64,000 nucleotides of DNA from Caulobacter hibisci (GCF_016135805.1 NZ_JADWOX010000002.1:434001-498000), one strand, 5' to 3'. Counted from the first letter of the stretch, positions 15,930 to 25,136 are shown. Translations and numbers: made by a program. Notes: generated by a model not told the origin, from the letters alone.

Positions 15930-17080
15930 TGGCCGGCCTCGACATAGGGGCGGACCAGGGCGGCCAGGCGCAGGACCTCGTCGTCGGGGTGGTCGGCGCT
16001 GAAGGCCAGGCGCAGACGGGCCGTGCCGGCCGGCACGGTCGGCGGCCGGATGGCGACGACCAGAAAGCCCTCGGCCTCCAGGGCGGCGGAGGCGGCCAGG
16101 GCCGCGTCGGCCTCGCCGATCACCACCGGCACGATCGGGCTCTCGGCAGGCGGCAGGCCGGCGGCTTTCGTGAACAGTCGGGCCTTGCGCAGCGGCTGGG
16201 CGGCGAAGGCGGGATCGGCCTCGATGAGGTCGATGGCGGCGATGGCGGCGGCCGCCGAGGCCGGCGGCAGGCCGGTGGTGTAGACGACGGTGCGGGCCCG
16301 GGTCTTCAGGAAGTCGACCACGCTCTGCGAGGCGCACAGATAGCCGCCGTACGAGCCGAGGGCCTTGGACAGGGTGCCCATCTGCAGCGGGATCGCCGCG
16401 TCGGGGAACAGGGCGGCCGTGCCCTTGCCCTCGCCCAGCACGCCCACGCCATGGGCGTCGTCGACCAGCAGCCAGGCGTCGTTGGCCTCGCAGACGGCCG
16501 ACAGCCAGTCCAGCGGCGCGACGTCGCCGTCCATCGAGAACACCCCGTCGGTGGCGACGATGGCGTGGCGGAAGGCCGAGCGGTGCTCCGCCAGCAGCTC
16601 GGCCAGGGCGTCGCTGTCGTTGTGCGGGAAGCTGACCACCTTGGCGCCGGACAGCTGCGCCCCGGCCCAGATGCAGGCGTGGGCCAACTCGTCGACGAAG
16701 ACGACGTCCTGCTTGCCGGCGAAGGTCGGGATCACCCCGGTGTTGGCCAGATAGCCCGAGCCGAACACCACGCAGGCCTCGGTTCCCTTCAGGCGGGCCA
16801 GGCGACTCTCCAGTTCCGAGATCAGCGGGCTGTCGCCGGTGACCAGTCGCGAGGCGCCCGAGCCCGCGCCGTAGTCGGCCACGGCGGCCTGGGCGGCGGC
16901 GATCACCGCCGGATGCTGCGACAGGCCCAGATAGTCGTTGCAGGAGAAGGACAGCAGCCGCTTGCCGTCGCGCTCGACGATCGCGCTGGGCAGGCGGCGG
17001 GTGGGCTTCAGCCGGCGGCGCAGGCTCATGGCCTCCAGGGCCGCGAGCTTGCCGCTCGCGAAGGCGTCCAGACTGTGCAT
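15926..17080 (-). CDS. bioF: 8-amino-7-oxononanoate synthase BioF
   Basis: The 384-residue PLP enzyme joins pimeloyl thioester and alanine in biotin synthesis. Markers are SCNDYLGLSQHPAV, the Gly-rich GSGASRLVTGDSPL, the cofactor-binding LVDDAHGVGVLG, and the Schiff-base lysine in MGTLSKALGSYGGYL. Length is normal for the family. It is divergent from bioA across an 81-bp spacer and coupled to bioD. bioB and bioC are not in the window. Confidence 0.95.
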   Translation of the reverse strand: MHSLDAFASGKLAALEAMSLRRRLKPTRRLPSAIVERDGKRLLSFSCNDYLGLSQHPAVIAAAQAAVADYGAGSGASRLVTGDSPLISELESRLARLKGTEACVVFGSGYLANTGVIPTFAGKQDVVFVDELAHACIWAGAQLSGAKVVSFPHNDSDALAELLAEHRSAFRHAIVATDGVFSMDGDVAPLDWLSAVCEANDAWLLVDDAHGVGVLGEGKGTAALFPDAAIPLQMGTLSKALGSYGGYLCASQSVVDFLKTRARTVVYTTGLPPASAAAAIAAIDLIEADPAFAAQPLRKARLFTKAAGLPPAESPIVPVVIGEADAALAASAALEAEGFLVVAIRPPTVPAGTARLRLAFSADHPDDEVLRLAALVRPYVEAGQ

Positions 17081-17161
17081 GCCGATTCAGATTCCCGTTT
17101 GCCCTTGGGGGGCAAGTGGCTCTAGGCAAGCGGCCCCCTCGGCGCAACGCAAAGGATCGCC
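17081..17161. promoter_or_regulatory. Divergent bioF/bioA control region
   Basis: The 81-bp spacer must hold promoters for both directions. It contains the imperfect palindrome TTGCCCTTGGGGGGCAA at about 17099-17115. I found no BioR-type TTATnnATAA site and no BirA half-sites, so the regulator is unknown. Confidence 0.4.
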
Positions 17162-18448
17162 ATGACCACCCCAGACTGGCTCGCCGAAGGCGCCAAGCAC
17201 GTGTGGCGGCCCTACTGCCAGATGAAGACGGCCCCGGCGCCGCTTCCGGTGGTGCGCACCCATGGCTCGAGGCTCGTGCTGGCCGACGGGCGCGAGCTGG
17301 TCGACGGCATCGCCAGCTGGTGGACGGCCTGCCACGGCTACAACCACCCCCACATCGCCGCCGCCGTGCGCGAGCAGCTGGAGGCCATGCCGCACGTGAT
17401 GTTCGGCGGCCTGGCCCACGAGCCCGCCTATCGCCTGGCCGCGCGGCTGGCGGCCATCCTGCCGGGCGAGCTGGACCACGTGTTCTTCGCCGAGTCCGGC
17501 TCGGTCTCGGTCGAGATCGCCATGAAGATGGCGCTACAGTTCCACATCAATCGCGGCGAGACCGGCCGCACGCGGTTCCTGTCGTTCCGCGGCGGCTATC
17601 ACGGCGACACCCTGGCGACGATGACGGTCTGCGACCCGGAGGAGGGGATGCACAGCCTGTTCTCGGGCGTGATGCCCAGCCAGGTGATCGCCGACCTGCC
17701 GCTGGACGATGCAAGCGAAGCCGCCCTCGACGCCCTGCTCGCCGAACGGGGCGGGGAGATCGCCGCCATGCTGACCGAGCCCCTGGTGCAGGGCGCCGGC
17801 GGCATGCTGTTCCACGACCCCGAGGTGCTGCGCCGCCTGCGCCGCCTGGCCGACAGGCACGGCGTGCTGCTGATCTTCGACGAGATCTTCACCGGCTTTG
17901 GCCGTACGGGCACGCTGTTCGCCATGCAGGCGGCCGGGATCGAGCCCGACATCGTCACCCTGTCGAAGGCCCTCACCGGCGGGACCCTGCCGCTGTCGGC
18001 GGCCGTGGCCTCGCGCAAGGTGTTCGAGGCGTTCTGGTCTAACGAGGCGGGCGCGGCCCTGATGCACGGCCCGACCTATATGGGCAACGCCCTGGCCTGC
18101 GCCGCCGCCAACGCCTCGCTCGACCTGTTCGAGACCGGCGCGTGGGAGGCCGACGTGGCGCGGATCTCGGCAGCTCTCACGGAAGGGCTGGAGCCCTGCC
18201 GCAGCGCGCCTGGCGTCGTCGATGTGCGGGTGCTGGGGGCGATCGGGGTGGTCGAGTTCGAGACCCCGGTGGCGGTCGGCGCGCTGTGCCAGGCCTTCGC
18301 GGAGAAGGGCGCCTGGATCCGGCCGATGGGCAAGGTGGTCTATCTGACCCCGGCCTTCACGACGCCCGACGCCGACCTGGACATCCTGCTGGCGGCCATT
18401 CGCGACGTCATCGGAGCCGGTGGGGTTGAAGGAACCGGCGGGGTCTGA
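17162..18448 (+). CDS. bioA: Adenosylmethionine-8-amino-7-oxononanoate aminotransferase BioA
   Basis: The 428-residue class-III aminotransferase makes 7,8-diaminononanoate using S-adenosylmethionine as amino donor. Markers are HVWRPYCQMK near the start, ELVDGIASWWTACHGYNHP, the PLP aspartate in LIFDEIFTGFGRTG, and the lysine in VTLSKALTGGTLPLSA. The two N-terminal tryptophans (SWW) are typical of BioA. It is divergent from bioF and leads into the EamA transporter gene 12 bases later. Confidence 0.95.
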   Translation: MTTPDWLAEGAKHVWRPYCQMKTAPAPLPVVRTHGSRLVLADGRELVDGIASWWTACHGYNHPHIAAAVREQLEAMPHVMFGGLAHEPAYRLAARLAAILPGELDHVFFAESGSVSVEIAMKMALQFHINRGETGRTRFLSFRGGYHGDTLATMTVCDPEEGMHSLFSGVMPSQVIADLPLDDASEAALDALLAERGGEIAAMLTEPLVQGAGGMLFHDPEVLRRLRRLADRHGVLLIFDEIFTGFGRTGTLFAMQAAGIEPDIVTLSKALTGGTLPLSAAVASRKVFEAFWSNEAGAALMHGPTYMGNALACAAANASLDLFETGAWEADVARISAALTEGLEPCRSAPGVVDVRVLGAIGVVEFETPVAVGALCQAFAEKGAWIRPMGKVVYLTPAFTTPDADLDILLAAIRDVIGAGGVEGTGGV

Positions 18449-18460
18449 TCCAAGCGCGGC

Positions 18461-19357
18461 ATGACCGCCTCCACCGGCCCCCTGACGACGCTCGAGCGTC
18501 TCGCGATCCTGGCGATCATCCTGACCTGGGGGCTGAACAACGCCGCGGCCAAGGTGGCGACCGCCGCCCTGCCGCCGATGATGGTGGGCGGCCTTCGCTT
18601 CCTGCTGGCCCTGGCCTTCCTGTTCCCGTTCGTGCGGCCGCCGTTCCCGCACTGGAGGCGGCTGCTGCTGATCGTGCTGCTTTCGGGGCCGATCCACTTC
18701 GCGATCATCTATCTGGCCTTCGGCATGGCCAAGTCGCTCAGCCCCCTGGTCGTCGCCACCCAGCTGTGGATCCCGTTCACGGCCCTGTTCGCCTGGCGCA
18801 TGCTGGGCGAGACGATGCGGCTCCCCGCCGTCGCCGGACTGGCCGTCGCCTTCGCAGGCGTCGCCTGGATGAGCCTGGACCCGCACGGCGCGGCCGACCT
18901 GCCGGCCATCGTCCTGGGCGTGATCGCCGCGGCGATCTGGGCGGTCGCCACCGTGCTGGTGCGCAAGACGCCGGGCGTGAAGCCATTGAAGGTGCAGGGA
19001 TTGACGGCCTTCATCGCCGCCCCGGTGCTGATCGCCCTGTCCTTCGCCTTCGAGCCGAACGTGATCCCGCGCGTCACGGCCGCGCCGCCGATCGCCTGGG
19101 CCTGCGTGGTGTTCGCCGGCGTCGTCTCGACCATCGGGGCCAGCGCCCTGCTGTTCTGGCTGGTGCAGCGGCGCGAGGCCGGGCGTGTGACGCCCTATTT
19201 CCTGCTGACGCCGCTGGTCTCGTGCACGATCGGGGTGCTGTTCATGGGCGACGACCTGTCGCCGCAGCTGGTCATCGGCGGCGGGGCGACCATGCTGGGC
19301 GTGGCCCTGGTGGCCCTGACCGAGAAGAAGACCCCGCCGGTCGTCGAACCGGCCTGA
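18461..19357 (+). CDS. EamA/DMT-family transporter
   Basis: The 298-residue product has about ten hydrophobic segments and the two-fold EamA repeat (first half AAAKVATAALPPMMVGGLRF, second half after DLPAIVLGVIAAAIWAVATV). Such inner-membrane proteins export or import small metabolites. It starts 12 bases after bioA on the same strand, so it is probably cotranscribed; transport of biotin or an intermediate is possible but only inferred. Confidence 0.88.
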   Translation: MTASTGPLTTLERLAILAIILTWGLNNAAAKVATAALPPMMVGGLRFLLALAFLFPFVRPPFPHWRRLLLIVLLSGPIHFAIIYLAFGMAKSLSPLVVATQLWIPFTALFAWRMLGETMRLPAVAGLAVAFAGVAWMSLDPHGAADLPAIVLGVIAAAIWAVATVLVRKTPGVKPLKVQGLTAFIAAPVLIALSFAFEPNVIPRVTAAPPIAWACVVFAGVVSTIGASALLFWLVQRREAGRVTPYFLLTPLVSCTIGVLFMGDDLSPQLVIGGGATMLGVALVALTEKKTPPVVEPA

Positions 19358-19424
19358 AGCTCTAGGCAGGGCGAACCAAAGCGCGGCAAGCGGCGTTGAG
19401 CCTCCACACATGGAGCTCTACCGC

Positions 19425-19661
19425 ATGAACCTGACCCGTCCGCTTTCCCTCGTCGCTGTCGCCGCCGTCGCGCTGCTAGGCCTTTCCGCCTGCGACAAGG
19501 ACGCCGGCAAGACCCAGAAGACCACCGGCAAGGTCGAGTCCGCCGTCGGCACGATCACCGGCGACAAGGAACTCAAGAAGGAAGGCAAGAAGGACAAGGT
19601 GGTCGGCGGCGTGCGCTCGGGCGACCTGGAAGGCGCGGTGAAGGACGCCAAGAAGAACTGA
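19425..19661 (+). CDS. Small CsbD-like lipoprotein
   Basis: The 78-residue product (MNLTRPLSLVAVAAVALLGL) has a lipobox LSAC at about residue 24. A short Lys/Gly-rich helix-forming part follows (KTTGKVESAVGTITGDKELK), which resembles CsbD stress-protein repeats. ATG 19425 is preferred to ATG 19410 because GGAG lies nine bases before it and the signal peptide then starts correctly. The function of such small stress-linked lipoproteins is not known. Confidence 0.7.
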   Translation: MNLTRPLSLVAVAAVALLGLSACDKDAGKTQKTTGKVESAVGTITGDKELKKEGKKDKVVGGVRSGDLEGAVKDAKKN

Positions 19662-19680
19662 CGGTGGAGGTGGAGAGGCC

Positions 19681-19920
19681 TCAGTCCTCTCCGCCATCCC
19701 TCCAGCGCCAGGGCGCGTCGCTGGTCTTCCAGGCGATCCAGACCACGCCCAGGGTGGACGTGATCACCACGATCGACAGCGGAAGAGGGCGGCCCGTCAG
19801 GAGCGCGGAGGCGGCGATCAGCAAGGCCAGGTGGGCGGCCAGAACGACCCAGCCCTGCCACGCGCAGGGCAACCCCGCGCCGTAGCCGAACCGCTTGACC
19901 CTGAACCACGGCTTGGCCAT
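19681..19920 (-). CDS. Small two-TM membrane protein
   Basis: The 79-residue product (MAKPWFRVKRFGYGAGLPCA) has two hydrophobic segments at about residues 24-42 and 47-63 and a charged tail ending RDGGED. The start FRVKRFGYGAGLPCAWQGW is distinctive, but I cannot name a family. It lies 24 bases after the DUF815 ATPase gene on the same strand and could share its transcript. Codon use looks like real coding sequence. Confidence 0.7.
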   Translation of the reverse strand: MAKPWFRVKRFGYGAGLPCAWQGWVVLAAHLALLIAASALLTGRPLPLSIVVITSTLGVVWIAWKTSDAPWRWRDGGED

Positions 19921-19944
19921 GGCCGCGCCTCCCCCGATGTTCTC

Positions 19945-20784
19945 TTATGCGGGCAAATGTACGCCCAGTTCGCCGGCCAGGTCGCGCACGAACTGCCAGG
20001 CCACCCGGCCCGAGCGGGCGCCGCGCAGCTGAGACCACTGCAGGGCCCGGCGCTCCAGGTTCTCGACCTTGAGGCCGAAGCGATCGGCATAGGCGTTGAT
20101 CGCCGCCAGATAGGTCGGCTGGTCCATCGGCGGGAAGCCGATCCACAGGCCGAAGCGGTCGGAGACGCTCATCTCCTCCTCGGCGTCCTCGGCGGCGGCG
20201 ATCGCGCCCTGGCTCTCGGCGTGATCGCGCGGCATCAGGTGACGGCGGTTGGAGGTCGAGACGAACAGCACGTTCTCCGGCGGGCCGGCCACGCCGCCTT
20301 CCAGCGCCGACTTCAGGGCCTTGGCCGCCGCCGCGCCGTCCTCGAACGACAGGTCGTCGCACAGCACCACGAAGCGCTCGGACCGCACGCGCAGGGCGTC
20401 GAACAGCGGGGGCAGGGCGGCGACCTCGTCGCGATCCACCTCGACCAGCTTCAGATCGGGATATTCGGCGGCCAGGGCCATGAAGGCCGACTTGGTCAGC
20501 GAGCTCTTGCCCGTGCCGCGCACGCCCCACAGCAGCACGTGGTTGCAGGGCAGGCCGACGGCGAACCGGCGCAGGTTCTGCACGAAGCGGTCCTTCTGGC
20601 GCTCGATCCCGACCAGCAGCTCGATGTCCATAGCGTAGTCGGGCGCGGCCACGAAGGCGCCGGCGACCGGGTCGTGACGGAACAGCCGCGCGCCCGAAAA
20701 GTCGGGGGCGAGCGGGGCTGGCGGGGCCAGGCGCTCCAGGGCGTCGGCGATGCGGGCGAGCAGGGGCAGGGCGGCGTCGGTCAT
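19945..20784 (-). CDS. DUF815-family AAA+ ATPase
   Basis: The 279-residue product has a Walker A motif GVRGTGKSSLTKSAF at about residue 88 and Walker B-like FVVLCDDLSFEDG. The segments VLFVSTSNRRHLMPRD and SDRFGLWIGFPPMDQPTYL are characteristic of DUF815 ATPases. The biochemical role of this cytoplasmic family is unknown. The small membrane protein gene downstream may be in the same operon. Start ATG is at 20784. Confidence 0.88.
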   Translation of the reverse strand: MTDAALPLLARIADALERLAPPAPLAPDFSGARLFRHDPVAGAFVAAPDYAMDIELLVGIERQKDRFVQNLRRFAVGLPCNHVLLWGVRGTGKSSLTKSAFMALAAEYPDLKLVEVDRDEVAALPPLFDALRVRSERFVVLCDDLSFEDGAAAAKALKSALEGGVAGPPENVLFVSTSNRRHLMPRDHAESQGAIAAAEDAEEEMSVSDRFGLWIGFPPMDQPTYLAAINAYADRFGLKVENLERRALQWSQLRGARSGRVAWQFVRDLAGELGVHLPA

Positions 20785-20936
20785 GGCTTGGCTCCTTACC
20801 CGCCGCGCTCCCGTTGCAAAAGGCTCCTGATTACAAAAGCGCGCTCATTGCAAATGGCTAGGTGAACGCATAGCTTCCGCCGACTTGGCGGGACCCCTAT
20901 TTCAGGCGACCCGCCCGCAGATATTTTGGAGTCGAT

Positions 20937-21245
20937 ATGGATCCCGCCCTGCAACAGCAGATCGTCGGCATTGCGCCGATCATCCTCATGGTCGTGCTGT
21001 TCTACTTCATGCTGATCCGCCCGCAGCAGAAGCGCGCCAAGGAACATCAGGCGACGCTCAACAACATCAAGCGCGGCGACAACGTCGTGCTGTCCAGCGG
21101 CGTGCTGGGCAAGGTTGTGCGCGTCGAGGAAAAGGAAGTCGGCGTCGAGATCGCTCAAGGCGTCACGGTGAAGGTCCGCAAGGGCATGATCACCGAAGTC
21201 ACCGCCAAGGGCGAACCGGCCCCGGCCAACGACCCGAAGAACTGA
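20937..21245 (+). CDS. yajC: Sec translocase accessory subunit YajC
   Basis: The 102-residue product has one membrane helix near the N-terminus (IVGIAPIILMVVLFYFMLI) followed by the family mark RPQQKRAKEHQATLNNIKRG. YajC associates with SecDF at the inner membrane. GGAG lies six bases ahead of the ATG. It heads the yajC-secD-secF operon; secD follows after 62 bases. Confidence 0.95.
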   Translation: MDPALQQQIVGIAPIILMVVLFYFMLIRPQQKRAKEHQATLNNIKRGDNVVLSSGVLGKVVRVEEKEVGVEIAQGVTVKVRKGMITEVTAKGEPAPANDPKN

Positions 21246-21307
21246 GACTTAACGTCCAAGACCTAGCCCGCCCTGGCGCCCCGGCGTCGTCGAGAGCCCC
21301 GTAGTCC

Positions 21308-22897
21308 ATGCTGAGCCTATCCCGCTGGAAGATCGCCATCGTCACCTTGTCGGTGATCTTCGGCATCGTCTTCACCCTGCCGAACCTGCTTCCGCAGAAG
21401 ACGCTAGACGCCCTGCCGGGATGGGTTCCCAAGCAGAAGCTGAACCTGGGCCTCGACCTCCAGGGCGGGTCGTACCTCCTGTATGAGGTCGACACCGCAG
21501 CCCTGCGCAAGGAGCGCCTGAGCAACCTCGTCGAGGACTCGCGCACCAGCCTCCGCACGGCCGGAATCAGCTTCAACGGCCTGGGCGAGGCCAATGGCGT
21601 CATCTCGGTGCGCATCGACGATCCGTCGAAGGTGGGCGCGGCGGTCACCGAGCTGAACAAGCTCGGCAGCCAGATCCAGGGCACGCTGACCAAGGACGTC
21701 GTCGTCTCGACCAAGGCTGACCAGCGCATCGAGCTGACCTTCGCGCCGGAAGCCGCCAAGGCCGACGCCGCCAAGGCGGTCGAGCAGTCGATCGAGACCA
21801 TCCGTCGCCGTATCGACAGCATGGGCACCAAGGAGCCGACGATCACCCGCCAGGGCGCCGATCGCATCGTCATCCAGGCCGCCGGCGAAAGCGATCCCGA
21901 GCGTCTGAAGGCCGTGATCGGCAAGACCGCCAAGCTGACCTTCCAGATGGTCGACGAGACGGTCACCCAGGAAGAAATGGCATCGGGCCGCATGCCTCCG
22001 GGCACGGTGCTGGTCGCCGGCGACCGCTTCGCGCCCTACTACGCCCTGAAGAAGCGCGCCCTGGTCTCGGGCGACGACCTCGAAAGCGCCGACCAGTCGT
22101 TCGACCAGAACGGCGCGGCGGCCGTGTCCTTCCGCTTCAAGGGCCCCGGCGCGCGCAAGTTCGGCGACGCCACCGCCCGCAACATCGGCAAGCGCTTCGC
22201 CATCGTCCTCGACAACAAGGTGATCTCCGCCCCGACCATCAACGGCGCGATCCTCGGCGGTTCGGGCCAGATCACCGGCAGCTTCACCGTCGAAAGCGCC
22301 TCGGAACTGGCCCTGCTGCTGCGCTCCGGCGCCCTGCCGGCCCAGTTGAACATCGAAGAGCAACGCACCGTCGGCGCCGAACTGGGCGCGGACGCGGTCA
22401 AGGCCGGCGCCATCTCGCTGGCCATCGGGGCTGCGGCGATGTTCGTCTTCATCATCCTGGCCTACGGCCTGTTCGGCGTCTTTGCCGCCCTGGCCCTGAT
22501 CGCCAACGTGCTGCTGATCGTCGGCATCATGTCGTTCACCCAGGCGACCCTGACCTTCCCGGGCATCGCCGGCCTGATCCTGACCCTGGCCGTGGCGGTC
22601 GACGCCAACGTGCTGATCTACGAACGGATGCGCGACGAGGCCGCGGCGGGACGAACGCCGATGTCGGCGGCCGACACCGGCTACCGGCTGGCGCTGGTGT
22701 CGATCCTCGACGCCAACATCACCAGCCTGATTTCGGCCGGCATCATGTTCAGCTTCGGCTCGGGCCCCGTGAAGGGCTTCGCCTGGACCCTGGCGATCGG
22801 CGTGTTCACCTCGCTGTTCACCGCCATCATCATCACTCAAGTGCTCATCGGTTGGTGGTTCAAGGCCACCAAGCCGAAGAAGCTGCCGATCGCGTAA
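21308..22897 (+). CDS. secD: Protein translocase subunit SecD
   Basis: The 529-residue RND-type membrane protein uses proton motive force to help secreted proteins leave the SecYEG channel. It has an N-terminal membrane helix, LNLGLDLQGGSYLLYEVD, a large periplasmic domain, and five C-terminal helices including LTLAVAVDANVLIYERMRDE, the conserved D-A-N-V-L-I-x-E motif. Length is normal for a separate SecD. secF follows 12 bases later. Confidence 0.96.
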   Translation: MLSLSRWKIAIVTLSVIFGIVFTLPNLLPQKTLDALPGWVPKQKLNLGLDLQGGSYLLYEVDTAALRKERLSNLVEDSRTSLRTAGISFNGLGEANGVISVRIDDPSKVGAAVTELNKLGSQIQGTLTKDVVVSTKADQRIELTFAPEAAKADAAKAVEQSIETIRRRIDSMGTKEPTITRQGADRIVIQAAGESDPERLKAVIGKTAKLTFQMVDETVTQEEMASGRMPPGTVLVAGDRFAPYYALKKRALVSGDDLESADQSFDQNGAAAVSFRFKGPGARKFGDATARNIGKRFAIVLDNKVISAPTINGAILGGSGQITGSFTVESASELALLLRSGALPAQLNIEEQRTVGAELGADAVKAGAISLAIGAAAMFVFIILAYGLFGVFAALALIANVLLIVGIMSFTQATLTFPGIAGLILTLAVAVDANVLIYERMRDEAAAGRTPMSAADTGYRLALVSILDANITSLISAGIMFSFGSGPVKGFAWTLAIGVFTSLFTAIIITQVLIGWWFKATKPKKLPIA

Positions 22898-22909
22898 GGA
22901 TCAAAGCTC

Positions 22910-23866
22910 ATGGCTGCTTGGCCCCTCATCCGCCTGATCCCGCGCTCGACCCACTTCCGCTTCGTGCGTTGGGCGCCCGTCGCCGCCGTCATCTCGGTTC
23001 TTCTGATCCTGGGATCCGGCGTCTCCTTCTTCACCCAGGGCCTGAACCTGGGCATCGACTTCAAGGGCGGCGTCGCCCTTGAAGCTCGTACGCCCGCGAC
23101 CGCGCCCATCGACCTCGACAAGCTGCGGGCCGTCGCCAAGGGCACCGGCGCGCACGACGTGCAGGTCCAGGGCTTCGGCGCGCCGAATTCGGCGATGGTT
23201 CGCTTCCTGCCCACCGAGGGCGGCAACGCCACGCTCGAGGCCAACCGCATCAAGGCCGAGATCGTCTCGAAATTCCCCGGCATGACCATGCCGGCCCCGA
23301 CCGTCATCGGCGCCAAGGTCTCGGGCGAGCTCCTGCTGGGCGGCTTCAAGGCGCTGGGCATCGCCCTGCTGCTGATGCTCGGCTACATCTGGTTCCGCTT
23401 CCAGTGGCAGTTCGGCGTCGGCGCCGTCGTGGCCGTGTTCCACGACATCATCCTGACCCTGGGCATCCTGTCGGTGATGCAGATCGAGTTCTCGATGACC
23501 TCGGTCGCGGCCCTGCTGACGGTCATCGGCTATTCGATGAACGAAAAGGTCATCACCTTCGACCGCCTCAAGGAAAACCTGCGCAAGTACAAGTCCACGC
23601 CCCTGCGCGAGATCATCGACCTGTCGGAGAACGAGCGTCTGTCGCGGACGATCATCACCGGCTCGACGGCGCTGCTGGCCCTGGGCGGCACGATGATCTT
23701 CGGCGGCCCGGTGCTGTTCCCGCTGGTCTTCACCATGGTGTTCGGCATCATCATCGGCACCTATTCGTCGATCTACATCGCCCTGCCGATCATCCTGGTC
23801 TGGGGTCTGAAGCGCGGCGACGAGGAAGCCAAGCCGGTCAAGCTCGGCGCGGCCAGCCGCCCGTGA
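22910..23866 (+). CDS. secF: Protein translocase subunit SecF
   Basis: The 318-residue partner of SecD has LNLGIDFKGGVALEARTPAT and the conserved membrane motif TVIGYSMNEKVITFDRLKEN (D-R-x-x-E type). AAGGATC precedes the ATG. Its stop overlaps the GTG start of the next gene (GTGA), so the Mth938-like protein is translationally coupled to it. Confidence 0.95.
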   Translation: MAAWPLIRLIPRSTHFRFVRWAPVAAVISVLLILGSGVSFFTQGLNLGIDFKGGVALEARTPATAPIDLDKLRAVAKGTGAHDVQVQGFGAPNSAMVRFLPTEGGNATLEANRIKAEIVSKFPGMTMPAPTVIGAKVSGELLLGGFKALGIALLLMLGYIWFRFQWQFGVGAVVAVFHDIILTLGILSVMQIEFSMTSVAALLTVIGYSMNEKVITFDRLKENLRKYKSTPLREIIDLSENERLSRTIITGSTALLALGGTMIFGGPVLFPLVFTMVFGIIIGTYSSIYIALPIILVWGLKRGDEEAKPVKLGAASRP

Positions 23867-24234
23867 GCCAGGCGCTGACACCGCGCCAGCCGCCGTCGAT
23901 CGACGCCTGGGGCGGCGGCGGTTTCCGGGTCTCCGGCGTCTGGCGGCCCGGTTCGCTGCTGGTCATCGACGACCAGCCGCTGGATTGGGGCGTCGCCAGC
24001 CTGGCGGACCTCACGCCGGAGTCCTTCGACCCGGTGCTGGCGGCCGGGGGCGCGGTCGAGTTCGTGCTCCTGGGCATGGGCCTGGCCAACGCCCTGCCGC
24101 CGCGCCCGGTGCGCGACTTCCTCAAGGCCTCGGGCCTGGGCCTGGAGTTCATGAGCACCGAGGCCGCGGCCCGCACCTACAACGTCCTGGCCAGTGAAGG
24201 CCGCCGCATGGCCGCGGCCCTGATCGCGGTCTGA
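23863..24234 (+). CDS. Mth938-like domain protein (DUF498/NDUFAF3 type)
   Basis: The 123-residue product starts at GTG 23863 overlapping the secF stop. It has the Mth938-like core (SIDAWGGGGFRVSGVWRPGS, EFVLLGMGLANALPPRPV, LEFMSTEAAARTYNVLASEG). Members of this fold include mitochondrial complex I assembly factor NDUFAF3, and in alphaproteobacteria the gene is often found after secF. The biochemical role in bacteria is not settled. A squalene-synthase-like gene of the type related to NDUFAF6 lies 1 kb downstream, an interesting parallel. Confidence 0.85.
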   Translation: MSQALTPRQPPSIDAWGGGGFRVSGVWRPGSLLVIDDQPLDWGVASLADLTPESFDPVLAAGGAVEFVLLGMGLANALPPRPVRDFLKASGLGLEFMSTEAAARTYNVLASEGRRMAAALIAV

Positions 24235-24242
24235 TTTTGCGA

Positions 24243-24412
24243 CCCTCCCCCTGATGGGGGAGGTGGCCCGAAGGGCCGGAGGGGGAAGTCTCTTCGGCCT
24301 TTGCGGCGCCTGAACCTCCGAAGACACATCCCCCTTCGTCGGCGGAGTTTATCCTCGGGCCGGTCTACGACCGGACCCGGGGGCCGACACCTCCCCCTTC
24401 AGGGGGAGGATC
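24243..24412. repeat. Mirrored intergenic repeat (CCTCCCCC type)
   Basis: CCTCCCCCTGATGGGGGAGG with a GGCCCGAAGGGCC hairpin occurs at 24243-24275. An inverted partner CCTCCCCCTTCAGGGGGAGG lies near 24390-24410. The stretch between shows no gene. The same module type recurs at 33.2, 49.2, 56.7 and 57.4 kb. Confidence 0.7.
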
Positions 24413-24466
24413 ATTTTCCCGACTCCCCCTATCCTGCGCGCCACGCAACGGCTTCAGGGGGCTGAA

Positions 24467-25081
24467 TTGTCCGGGATCCTCACCAATTTCCGCAGCACCA
24501 TCATCGTCAGCTTCGTGCTGGCGCTGGTCATGGTGTTCGGCTTCGGCCACAGCCCCAGCGGCTTCCACGGCGCCTATTTCCAGGCCGTGTTCCGCTGGTT
24601 GCACGTGCTGTTCGGCATCCTGTGGATCGGGCTGCTCTACTACTTCAACTTCGTGCAGATCCGGGTGATGCCGACCATCCCGGCCGAGCTGAAGCCGGCG
24701 GTGACCAAGTACATCGCCCCCGAAGCCCTGTTCTGGTTCCGCTGGGCGGCCCTGGCGACCTGGCTGATGGGCATGATCCTAGCCTTCAGCCGCGGCTACC
24801 TGATGGAGGCCATCACCTTCGGCGCCTGGCACGGCTACGAGCGCGGCGTCGACATGGGCTTCACCTTCATCGGCATGGGCATGTGGCTGGCGACGATCAT
24901 GTTCATCAATGTCTGGGGCGTGATCTGGCCGAACCAGAAGCGCGCCCTGGGCCTGGTTCCCGCCGACGACGAGACCAAGGCCAAGGCCGGCAAGATCGCC
25001 ATGCTGTTCTCGCGCATCAACACGCTGCTCAGCATCCCGATGCTGGTGACGATGACGATGTACCAGACGCTGTTCGGCTGA
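24467..25081 (+). CDS. PuuD-like membrane protein (urate oxidase N-terminal family)
   Basis: The 204-residue product has about five hydrophobic segments and conserved HVLFGILWIGLLYYFNFVQI, EALFWFRWAALATWLMGMIL and NVWGVIWPNQKRALGLVP, which match the membrane part of PuuD-type urate hydroxylases. The separate C-terminal cytochrome domain of full PuuD is absent, as in many short alphaproteobacterial members, so urate activity should not be assumed. The start is TTG at 24467; AGGGGG five bases upstream supports it over internal ATGs. A terminator follows. Confidence 0.78.
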   Translation: MSGILTNFRSTIIVSFVLALVMVFGFGHSPSGFHGAYFQAVFRWLHVLFGILWIGLLYYFNFVQIRVMPTIPAELKPAVTKYIAPEALFWFRWAALATWLMGMILAFSRGYLMEAITFGAWHGYERGVDMGFTFIGMGMWLATIMFINVWGVIWPNQKRALGLVPADDETKAKAGKIAMLFSRINTLLSIPMLVTMTMYQTLFG

Positions 25082-25104
25082 TCGGGCCTGCGCGGACGAG
25101 ACAG

Positions 25105-25136
25105 AAGGCCCGCCCGACCGGCGGGCCTTTTTCTTT
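25105..25136 (+). terminator. Intrinsic terminator after PuuD-like gene
   Basis: A 10-bp stem (25105-25114 with 25120-25129) with loop CGACC is followed by a T-run TTTTTCTTT. Confidence 0.88.

Noticed and set aside
17081-17161. BioR or BirA operator between bioF and bioA
   Set aside because: Neither a TTATnnATAA-type site nor a BirA half-site pair is present.
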